From assembly GCF_963678635.1 (NCBI RefSeq), contig NC_087064.1, positions 25,152,189 through 25,216,188 on the forward strand: DNA of 64,000 bases. Reading direction: 5' to 3'. The position numbers and the translations under genes are program-made. The stretch's first letter is position 1; each line of letters opens with the position of its first letter. This stretch comes from Symsagittifera roscoffensis. Its lineage: Eukaryota > Xenacoelomorpha > Acoela > Convolutidae. Under the pieces are notes generated by a model that was not told the DNA's origin, ran no database searches, and saw only the letters and a program-made list of their open reading frames with translations. Positions 55,005 through 64,000 of this stretch are shown here, in pieces.

Positions 55005-56275
55005 ACTGCTCGTATCAGGGCGAAGCCCTGAATGCCCCGACTTTCTTTTAAAGTTTATGGAGCAGTAACAAAATTAAAAAGTTAAATGTAATAAAACAAA
55101 ACGAAATTTTTTTTTTCATAAGTTTGAAGTTTTTTATGAAAACTATCCCCCCACACGCCATATAAAGTATAAGTGGATAAATTTCGCTCCTTGTAACAAT
55201 TCAATTATGGCAATTAAGCTACTTTCAACTTACTTGGAACGATTTCTAAAGCGGATTAAATCTCCGCTTTCGCGTTAATAGCGCGAAATATATCGCGCGT
55301 TAATCGTCCCAAAGTGGCCAAAATGGCAATCTTTAAATCTTTAAGCTCAGGACAACAATACCTATTGAGTGATATTTAAAAATTCCGTCAAAATGGCTAG
55401 TTAAAAAGTCGAAATTTGTCTGAAGAAAAAAAATCCCACCCCGAGCACAAATATTCCGTTACATTCGTATCGAAAGTCGGAACAATTATTTTATCACCGA
55501 TCTAACATCTGTTGGGTATGTTAATATTTAGTGGAAAAAACAGCCGATTTTGAATTTCTCCCTACATGGGGATAAAAACTTTTCGTTGAGAAAAAAACTT
55601 TTCATGATTCGAATAATTGATCTTTGGCATGTCATATGATCAGCTTTCTTCAATCGCAGCCTTTTGTTGTCTAAATATCAGAAGATGCTAATAAATAGCG
55701 AACACAAATGGTCCTGCAGTTCGAAAACAAGTATTATTGTTTCGCTTTTTGTTCCGATTTTCGATACGAAAGTAACGGAATATTTGTGCTCGGGGTGGGT
55801 TTTTTTTTCTTCAGAAAAATTTCGACTTTTAAACCAGCCTTTTTTGACGGAATTTTTTAATAACTTCCAAAAAGTTATGTTGTCTTGAGCTTAAATTTGA
55901 AAAAATATTTCACCAGTGATAATTTTTCGTAAAGTTAAGGGGGTTTAAAGATTGGCATTTCGGCCAATTTGGGACAATTAACGCGCGATGTATTTCGGAA
56001 CTATTAACGCGTAAGCGAGATTTAATTCGTCTTAGAAATCGTTCCAAAATGGTTCAAGGAAGCTTATATGTCATAACTGATTTGTTAATAGGACCAAAAT
56101 TGATTCTTTTGTGCTTTATATGGTGTGTGAGGGGATGATTTCACGAAAAAGTTTGAATTTTTAGAAAAAAAATTTTCATTTTATTCTATTACATTTATTT
56201 TTTTAATGTTGTTACTGCTCCATAAACCTTGGAAGGCAGTCGAAACATTCAGGGCTTCACCTTGATACGAGCAGT
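55005..56275. mobile_element. Foldback element with long inverted arms ended by the 62-bp motif
   Basis: The left arm, 55,005-about 55,490, and right arm, about 55,745-56,275, are inverse copies. Each begins at its outer end with the 62-bp motif, then an A/T-rich stretch, a segment with GGCGTGTGGGGGG-like bases, TTGGAACGATTTCTAA, GCGCGAAATATATCGCGCG and CACCCCGAGCACAAATATTC. The arms are of unequal length because the left lacks about 45-70 bp (TTACGAAAAA region) present in the right and in the copy at 56.6 kb. The centre (about 255 bp) has no coding capacity. No target duplication could be assigned. Frames here (such as 55,664-55,888) are artefacts. Confidence 0.85.
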
Positions 56276-56359
56276 TTTATTTTTAAACAATTCTGGCCCA
56301 TGTGAAAAGTTTGAAAATTAGACTAATATTTAGACCGAATTAAGCTGATATTTTTCGCC

Positions 56360-56393
56360 CTGATACGAGCAGTCTAGTTTTAAAATTACGGCA
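56360..56393 (+). repeat. End fragment of the foldback family
   Basis: CGCCCTGATACGAGCAGTCT is the last 18 or so bases of the 62-bp motif with nothing of the arm attached. Confidence 0.6.
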
Positions 56394-56602
56394 TAAGCTG
56401 TGGGACATGATTTCCGTTCTTAAGACATAATCACAATAGCTTCCGCTATATGAGAGTGCGCTTATAACGACGCGAATTAAGTATCTCGTCTCCATTTTCT
56501 GATAACTTTTTCAGTTTTTAAATTTTTTTGCAAGCCACGCTTCATGCGCTTCATGAAAACTGCGTCTGCCAACTCAAAATTTGATTATCAGGCTGAAACA
56601 AG

Positions 56603-57135
56603 ACTGCTTGTATCAGGGCGAGGCCCTGAATATTCCGACTGCCTTTTAAGGTCTATGGAGCAGTAATAACATAAAAAATTTAAATGTAATAAAACAAAAT
56701 GAAAAATTTTTTCTCTAAAATTTGAGATTTTTTGTGGAAATCATCCCTCAGACCCCATATAAACTACAAAAGGATAAATTTTGCTCCTTTTAACAAATCA
56801 TTTATGACAAAATAGCTTCTTTCAACGAATTTGGAACGATTTCTAAGACGGATTAAATATCCGGTTACGCGTTAATAGCGCGAAATATATCGCGCGTTAA
56901 TTGTCGCAAGTTAGCCAAAATGACAACCTTTAAACCCCCATAACTTTACGAAAAAGAATCACAGGTAAAATATCTTAAAAATTTAAGCTCAGGACAACAT
57001 TACCTTTCGAATGATGTAAAAAAACCCGTCAAAAATGGCTAGTTAAAAAGTGGAAATTTGTCTGAAGAAAAAACAAACCCACCCCGAGCACAAATATTCC
57101 GTTACTTTCGCTTCGAAAGTCGGAACAATAACTTT
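56603..57135 (-). mobile_element. Solo arm of the foldback family
   Basis: It starts with a full 62-bp motif (56,603-56,664, inverted orientation) and runs through TTGGAACGATTTCTAAG, GCGCGAAATATATCGCGCG, ACTTTACGAAAAAGAATCAC and CACCCCGAGCACAAATATTC to GTCGGAACAATAAC. No opposite arm follows. This copy retains the segment deleted in the left arm of 55,005-56,275. The 62-codon frame at 57,050 is an artefact. Confidence 0.85.
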
Positions 57136-57139
57136 TGAA

Positions 57140-58100
57140 AAAGCTGGACATTGGCTCTTATTGCATTGTAAATTAAATCAGTGTAGAAATTTAGCTTTTT
57201 TCGGTTTTAAAAGGTTTTTAAAAGCACTTCATTTTTGACATTCTTTTATTCCGATCGCTGGAAATGAGAAAGATTCTTGTGAAAGATCAGAAGCTTTCAT
57301 TTCTCTCAAATGCGGGTACTACAAATATCAAAATATAATATCAATGCCTTTTCATTTTTGGTTATATCGATACTTGAAAAAGTAGCAATGTGCGTACGTC
57401 ACGATTTTCAATTACTCCCACCTGAGACTAAATGTTTGTTCTATTCGTTTATGAACACTATGTTGAGGAAAATTTCTTGGAGGTTATGATACTGATTTTA
57501 CTAATCCACCCCTCACATATTCCTTACCCCCTCCCCCTTTTAAGAAAGGGGGCAATTGTTAAGTAGATTAATATAGCGCATTTTCGACCAATCAGATTGC
57601 AGCAAAATTAGAAGTCTCAATACAAAGCTCACTAATTTACTGCTTTTATTAATAGGGGTGGCAATTCTTAAGTAGGTACCAGAGGGAGGGCAATTGTTAA
57701 GTAGATCCTTCCTCTCTGATGTTTTGGTCTTTCAATATCTTGCTTTATTTTTTCTCGTAGTAGCAAAGGTCATTAAAAAAACATCTTCAATTGTAAATCG
57801 AAAGCTCAACTAAGCTGTGTTTAGCAACAGTATTGTTCAGATATACCGACCAAGCGTGCTTTTGCTCTCCTGTTTTTTTTTCACAATTGGATGTTTGTCA
57901 CTGAATAATAAATCCATATGGGCAAGAGTGATTTTAAGAAGTCAAAAAATCGGATCAGTTCTCTTTTCCTGTCAATAATGAATATAGCATTTTTTACGCT
58001 TTTGATCTGGGGGACGGATAAAATTTTCACTACCGGTTCAGCTGGAAGTTTACATGATTTTTTAATATGAGCAATTAATATGGATTAGAAACCAAATGTC
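57140..58100. other. No gene; G/C-run motifs near 57.5-57.7 kb
   Basis: GGGGGCAATTGTTAAGTAG at about 57,548 recurs in variant form at 57,655 (GGTGGCAATTCTTAAGTAG) and 57,688 (GAGGGCAATTGTTAAGTAG). A CCCCCTCCCCCTTTT run precedes the first. They may be ends of a small element; related inverted ends are at 59,440-59,596. Confidence 0.4.
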
Positions 58101-58107
58101 CGAACAA

Positions 58108-58345
58108 AACTGCTCGTATCGACCGCCATTTAAAGTCAAAGAAATTTTTTTTCGTCAAAAATTTATGAAATAATCGGAATTTTTAGTTTAAATTGACTTT
58201 TTTCCATAAAAATTTTCTTCAGTTTGACTCCCTGCACGATATGATATGTAAAGTACAAAGTGACATATTTTGAATCTGGTGACGCATTAATAAAAGCTAA
58301 ATTTCTTGCCGCAATTCAATTTGGAACAATTTATTTATCCACTCA
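58108..58345 (-). repeat. Decayed foldback-family relative 1
   Basis: ACTGCTCGTATCGACC (58,110) is the start of the 62-bp motif with its remainder lost; TGTAAAGTACAAAGTGACA and TCAATTTGGAACAATTTATT follow, resembling the arm interior. Paired with 59,793-59,888. Confidence 0.55.
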
Positions 58346-58922
58346 CGCTTGAAAAGGTTGCGAGCAGTAAATAGACAACAGCAAAATAATATGCGTAAGG
58401 AAGTAGACAAATACTTCATTAACCAATCAGAATTGGGACAGAAAGCAAACGTATAAAATAAAAAATTATTAATTATTAATGGTGCGTTTATTTTTCTTGT
58501 CTCAATTCTAATTGCTAGTATAGTATTTTTCTACTTGCTGAGGAGTATGAATATGCGGTTGTCGATACCGCGAAACCTCACAACAAACGAAACCTCGTAA
58601 AAAGACAACTCGCAAAAATTGAGAAAACGACAACTGCAAAGATTTTAAGACAAAATATAGGTTGAAAATTTAGTTTAAGGTCGAACGACGGTTGGGAATA
58701 GACAGCTCTTATTTTCGTATTAAGTCCTACCCGCTGTTGGCATGCAAGTAACAAATACTGCGAGCATCCTGCGAGCTCTCTTTTGTGCGAGTTGTCGCAT
58801 TACGGATGCTTAAATACGCACTTAAGTTACGTCCGCTTTAAAAGTACGAAATATATCGCGCTATGATTATATCTTGTAAAAAATGGCTCGTAAAAGTCGA
58901 GAGTCTTTTCTGTTATTCGGCC

Positions 58923-59314
58923 CAGGGGCGGATCTAGGATTTTCTCGAGAGGGGGGGGGGGGGCGACCTTCTTTTTTAGGTCGACCAAATTGATTCTCCG
59001 AGCTCTACTAAAGCAATAAAAAGACGCTGGCCAAATTTTTTGCGCCGCAGGCAAATTTTTGAAAAAGGAGGTCAAAAAAACCGTTTTTGGGCCCTTTTTG
59101 GAAAATTTTGACAAAAAAAATTGCGTTTTTTTGGCGCGCGCTCCTCTCAAAGTTAGTATATATTGGTGCCGAAGGCGCCATTAGAAAAATTTTAGGGTCC
59201 GTAGGCCAAAAATGGATTTCTTAAAAAGTACCAAAGGGGGACCCTTTGGGTCGGCAGGGGGTCGAATCCCTGAAGAGAGAGGGCGTCCGCCCCCCCCCCC
59301 TAAATCCGCTTCTG
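58923..59314. mobile_element. hAT-like MITE, copy 2
   Basis: Begins CAGGGGCGGATCTAGG and ends CTAAATCCGCTTCTG. The flanks ATTCGGCC (58,915-58,922) and ATTCAGCC (59,315-59,322) are an 8-bp target duplication with one mismatch. The 392-bp interior is shared with 51,332-51,751 (GGTCGACCAAATTGATT, TGCGCCGCAGG, CTCAAAGTTAGTATATATTGG). Has a G13 tract at 58,951-58,963 and a C-run at 59,289-59,300. No transposase. Confidence 0.88.
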
Positions 59315-59439
59315 ATTCAGCCCAAAAGAATTTTTTATTCAGAAAACTGCAACGAAAATCTCGAATCTGATTGGTTGAAACCATTAACAGCAAAAAATTT
59401 CAGATTTTCATTTAAAACAGAATCTCAATTAATAAATTG

Positions 59440-59596
59440 GGACCTTAACTATTTCCCCCTATGGTACCTAGTAAGTAACGAATCCCCCCTATCCCCCTAA
59501 GAAATAATCGATAGATTAAGCATGTAAGAATTTTGTACGTTGCTAAATATTTCCCCCCTATTCCAAAAAGGGGGTAGGAATAGTTAACAAGATCCA
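59440..59596. repeat. Small inverted-repeat element candidate
   Basis: GGGACCTTAACTATTTCCCCC at the left end is mirrored by GGGGGTAGGAATAGTTAACAAG at the right, imperfectly. About 155 bp, no coding content. Confidence 0.35.
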
Positions 59597-59599
59597 TAA

Positions 59600-62000
59600 A
59601 TTGGCAGTTTTATGCCGTAGAACAGCAAAAACCCGAATTCAAAAATATTTCTTGAGAAAAATCGTAACAAGCCTGGTTGTTCTGACAGTCGCCTAAAATC
59701 GAAAATTTTCATGTCAAAAATTGATAAATAAATACGGCAAAACATCAGACACCTTTCCTTCCAATTTTCGAAATTTTATTTGCCTTTTTCACGCTATGTA
59801 AAGTACAAAGTGACACATTTTGAGCCTGATTACGCAATAATTAAAGCAATTTTTTTTGCCTCATTTCAATTTGGAACAATTTATTTTTGTTCTTGTGCTT
59901 TAATGGCACGAAATAGTGTTGATGTAAATTATTCGGGCAAAAAAAAACAAATCTTGAAAGTTAAAAGCGTTTTTTATTAAACTAGGTTGATGACAGAGAA
60001 AAATTATGAACACCAATCCTGCTTAAAATTTTAACTCAATCAATATGCCGCAGTTTGTTTTGCAAAATTTCACCCAAAAAAAACCCATTCACCTAATTTT
60101 TGGCTTTGTTTAGTCAACCAAAAAATACTCCAAACCTATTCATTCATTTGCTGGCAAAATTAAATCACTGTAAGCCTCTTATGCATCCCAACAAAATTTA
60201 TGAAGGGAATACAATACTTTTCTCAGCTTTGCTTTAAAAAAACATTTCTTTATTTGACAGCCAAAAATGTCATTTTTACTAACATTTTTTCAAATTTTTT
60301 GCGCCCACTTTTGAAGACCACACTTTCCCATATTTTTTTTTGGGATTAAGTGGACGCTTGCTGTGATATAGTTTTGTTAGTAATTGAACAAAACGCTTTA
60401 AAGTACTTTTTGGTTGACTTAAAAGTGCCAAAATGATCATTTTGGGGGCAAATTTGGAGCCCAAGTTTTGCAAAACAAGTTGCACCATATTACTTGGGTT
60501 AAAATTTTACGCAAGTTTTTTTGCAGATTTTTCTTCTAATGAACTCAATTTGAAAAAAAAAATTAAACTTTAAGTTTTATTCATTGTCCTGATTAGTTAT
60601 GTCTGCTGTGTATATTGCGCGTTAATTATCCAAAATCTGTAATGTTCAATGCCCCGTCATTTTAAGGAAAAGGATCATATCTAAAAAAACTTTTTATATT
60701 TGAGCTGCAGACATTAGTACTTCTGAGATGATATCAAAAAACCCGTCAAAATGGTCCATCAAAAAGTGGAAGAAGAATAATCTGGAGAAAAATAAATCAA
60801 TTGAGCACAAATATTCCGCCACCTTCTTCAAAAGTCGGAACAAAAAAATAAACAGAACTTATAAATAAAGAAAAACCATAAACCAATAAGGTACAATTTA
60901 GATAAAAACTGTTCTACAACAGCTTTTTTTCTGCTATGGTAAAAGGGGTGTGATGAGCGGACTTTTTTTCTCACAAATTTGACAACCTCATTACTCAAAG
61001 GCTTTTTTACAATGAACTTTTGAATCACAAAAATTAATTTCACAAATTTTCTCGCCTAAAAAAACCTAAATTGATTGTTTGAGTACTGAAACCTGTAGTA
61101 CTGAATAAAATCTCTAAAAACATTCTCATTATTTAAAGTTAAGGTGATTAAGTTTGTTGTCAGCTGTTTTTCGCATAGTTTGGATGAAGTCTTCTAAATT
61201 TATTCAGCAAATAACAAAAGAAAGAAGCAATTTCCCGCTTCTCATTTGAGAGAAATTTTTGTCCTGATGATTTTATTAATAATTTCGATTTTCTTTGGTA
61301 AAAATCATAATAAAAAACTGTTTTCATGTCAGAGATTATTCATTAGAATTTTGTCAGTTTTCCTAATTCGGATATGAAATTAAATCAAAATGCTCTATAG
61401 GCCTACTCAAGTAAAGCCCTAATTAAACAGTACAATTTCAAAGCCCCTAATACTTAGAAGTATCAACTATCAGGTACTTTTAGTTTTCCAACCCTTCAGC
61501 CCACTTAAGAAGAAAATCTATCAGTTCTGTTTTATTTATGATGGATAAATCGCAAATTGAATAGAATTGATTAGAATTCTAAACCGTACATAAAACTTTA
61601 GAACTCTCGCCAGTAAAACTAATCATTGGTTTTGTTCCAAAACTTTTTGTGTTTCAAGATTTCAATCTCTGACTCCAAACTGAGTTTATCCGGAATTCAG
61701 TTTTCAAATTTTCATATCAAAGCTTAAATATTGTTACAAACAGCTCGTTTATGCGCAATTCTTTTATTGAGCATATCTTGTAATTTTCGTTAAAATATGA
61801 TACTGAATGAAATTTCCGTTTTTTCCTAAAACATTCTCAGATTTTGGTTTTTGTTTGATTTCAGTTATTGCTTGCTAGATGATTGATTAGCTGTACCCCA
61901 TTTTGCAGTAATAGCTGAGTGTGATTACAATACATTTCAATTAGTTGTGATGTTGTTAGTATTTCGCGCAATCAGCAGAGCAACCCACAAAAAAAATTAA
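59600..62000. other. AT-rich stretch, no supported gene, two diverged foldback relatives
   Basis: 59,793-59,888 parallels 58,245-58,340 (TGTAAAGTACAAAGTGACA, CAATTTGGAACAATTTATT). 60,605-60,740 has TATTGCGCGTTAATTATCC and CCCGTCAAAATGG, also foldback-arm phrases. Frames at 60,279-60,488 and 60,828-61,043 (minus) are unsupported. Confidence 0.4.
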
Positions 62001-62145
62001 ATTTTTTGACGAGAAAATCAATCTGAAATTTGAAACCTATTTTGCGTCCAAGTCTTTTTTGCACATCATCAGTTTATATTCTTGTATTATCTACTCCCAT
62101 GATTTTTGTCCTTTTGATATTTGTTTTTATTCTTTGGTCCAGTTT

Positions 62146-62296
62146 CAGAGTTCTGGAACCCGAAAAAAACCACAATTGTACTTTGAATGAAGCTTATGGA
62201 AAATCGATATGGTTTTTTTACCAATTGATTTCAAAGATATCTGATGAGTTTTTTTTGGATGGTTTGATTTTTTCAGCCGATTCGTGTCCTATATGA
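62146..62296 (+). other. Possible internal exon (weak)
   Basis: An acceptor-like GGTCCAGTTTCAG at about 62,148 precedes a frame open to 62,296 (VLEPEKNHNCTLNEAYGKSI). No good donor was found. Listed only because a better terminal exon candidate lies 650 bp downstream on the same strand. Confidence 0.15.
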
Positions 62297-62824
62297 TAAA
62301 AAAATTGATCAAAATCTTTTTGGCTTAGATAAGCTGATTTTTTTTCACGCGAGTATTCTCTTAAAGTACTGAAAAAAAGTTCTTGTTTTGTTTTGTATCA
62401 CTTTGAAACTTGTTTTGGTAAAAAGGTTTTCGTTACTTGACTATCAGTTTTTGTAAAGCATTTCAAGTTTTTGCGATTTTCGCTTCATGATTGTCACTTC
62501 CTGACCTATTGCAATTTGCATATTATTTTAGTTTTTTGCCAATCATGTTTTAGATTTTATTTTCTATCCAAGTTTTTTTTTGATTGTCTCTCATTTTAGT
62601 TGGGATCAAATGGCTAATGTTTTTTTGTAGTTATCTGATGAAAGAAATGAAAACGGTCAATGCAATTCAAGTTTTCAATTTCTTCGTCGTGCTTTTGTAA
62701 TTCATGCAGACTTTAAAAATAACTTTTCCAGAAAAATTTCTGTCTTCTAATGTGTTCCAAATTTATAAATGTTTGCTCGCGAAATTTTATCAGGAGACGC
62801 TATTCATTTTCTGTTTCTTTCAGG

Positions 62825-62968
62825 TACGTAATTTCTGTTGTATGGTCCGGAATCAATAAATACGGCACCTTAACAGTTTTAGCAGAGTTGGAGTATAACC
62901 CATCTATGCAAGTTTTTGAACTATTTGTTTGGCGAGTTGATACTGAATTTTTTGACAATTTAGAATAA
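62825..62968 (+). CDS. Candidate terminal exon, unknown protein
   Basis: A pyrimidine-rich acceptor (TTTTCTGTTTCTTTCAG ending about 62,823) leads into a frame ending at a TAA at 62,966: YVISVVWSGINKYGTLTVLA, then ELEYNPSMQVFELFVWRVD and TEFFDNLE. Codon choice is less AT-noise-like than in neighbouring frames and the residues alternate as in beta strands. AATAAA overlaps the stop codon (62,965), so the 3' untranslated region would be very short. Upstream exons are not established and no family is recognised. Confidence 0.35.
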   Translation, partial: YVISVVWSGINKYGTLTVLAELEYNPSMQVFELFVWRVDTEFFDNLE

Positions 62969-62974
62969 AAGCAT

Positions 62975-64000
62975 CAAGACAATCCTCGCATGCATTTTTT
63001 TGGGGGTTTGAAATGGTCATTATTGAAGTATCCACAACAAACATGTTTATTATCTGAACCTGGATATTTTCCATGCAAAAAAATTTCCAAACTCTTCATT
63101 GAACAAGTCAATTTTATGCCAGGACTCAATTAAACTACCTTAAAAAACGAACAGCCTTTTCCAGTTAGTTTTCATAGTCAAAAAGTGATACTGAGATGAG
63201 AAACCACTAGTGCGCTGAAAACAAAGAACCAAGAAGCCAACTCCACCACCTCCAATGTATTCTTTGTTTTTCTACTAGTTGACAGTTTGGTAGGGTCAAG
63301 CATTCTTTTTTTTGTACAACAAAAATAAATATCGTCGACTTCAGTTAGAAAAGTCGCCTCTGACCATTTACGGTGTATTGCCTAAGCATAATATGTTTGT
63401 GAAGTGTTACAATTCATATCATATCAGGCTTGTTAACCCTCAACCTGTTTTGTATTAACATTTCAATTTTTTTCTCGGCATGGCTTTTTTTGATGATAAT
63501 TTTTTCAAGCAAAACAAAAAAAAAGAGAACCAGGGCTATAACCTCCTGTTTGTTTTTTTGATTTCATTGTAATTTTTTAAAATAATATTGCAAAAAATAC
63601 TAAATTTTTCTATTAAGTCAAATTTTGAGCATTTAAATGAAACTATTTTTAAACCAGCGGCCATAATTTTTTCAATTTTAGCAACCACATTTTTTCAATT
63701 TCAATTTCTGTGCTTTTCTAAAACACAATAGCGATCTCGTTAGAGAAAATTTGATTTTATGCAGCCAAATTTTAATTAAGAGTCACGCTAGTTTTGAATC
63801 TTTTCAAACACTTTGACGGCTCTAATTTCATTTTGCTTTCTAAATTTTACAAAGTAAATATTTTTTGTTAGCAGAATTAACATTCATGATTTCTCATATT
63901 CGAGGCTGAAACTTTTTTTTGCAAAAAAAAGAAAAACTGCTGAATAAGAGCCCCAAAACGCAAGAAAGGAAAAATCAAAGAAACTGCAGAATTATGACCT
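62975..64000. other. No feature seen
   Basis: AT-rich DNA with poly-T and poly-A runs and dense stops on both strands. No repeat longer than a few units and no open frame with support. Confidence 0.5.

Overview
This is a 64 kb piece of an AT-rich animal genome scaffold that contains one 200-base run of N. Several things point to an invertebrate metazoan: two BEL/Pao-type LTR retrotransposon copies (a group known only from animals), a Gypsy-type LTR element, degenerate non-LTR (LINE) reverse transcriptase, hAT-like MITEs, and candidate exons bounded by GTAAGT/GTGAGT donors and TTTCAG acceptors. The sequence does not let me name the phylum. I see no bacterial or archaeal genes, CRISPR array, rRNA or convincing tRNA.

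Layout. 1-12 kb is low-complexity, AT-rich sequence with short tandem repeats, a 602-bp tandem repeat near 6.9-8.5 kb, an isolated GC-rich island at 10.0-10.17 kb, and one small candidate gene for a secreted peptide near 5.3 kb. 12.1-12.3 kb is the N gap. 12.5-26.8 kb holds two decayed BEL/Pao copies in direct orientation. Copy 1 is preceded by an LTR-like start and has minisatellite at its 5' side and its truncated 3' end. Copy 2 lacks its reverse transcriptase through a deletion of about 2 kb. A 0.7 kb hairpin lies between them. 26.6-29.6 kb is five units of a 602-bp satellite, each containing a palindrome derived from the BEL LTR. 29.6-43.0 kb is three tandem units of about 4.5 kb, each carrying a dead LINE reverse transcriptase on the minus strand. 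44.6-51.15 kb is a Gypsy-type element with both LTRs and a 4-bp target duplication. 51-64 kb is mostly non-coding, with two hAT-like MITEs with 8-bp target duplications, a 1.3 kb foldback element and relatives, the first exon of a possible secreted protein gene (53.3 kb) and a possible last exon (62.8 kb).

The recurring theme is reuse of a few modules. An exactly 62-bp motif beginning ACTGCTC and ending GAGCAGT forms both ends of the foldback element, and also sits in every satellite unit and at a junction between the 4.5 kb units. The satellite itself appears stitched from an inverted piece of BEL LTR, this motif and pieces of the 4.5 kb unit. No complete functional transposon gene is present. 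The host-gene candidates are small, incomplete and tentative.
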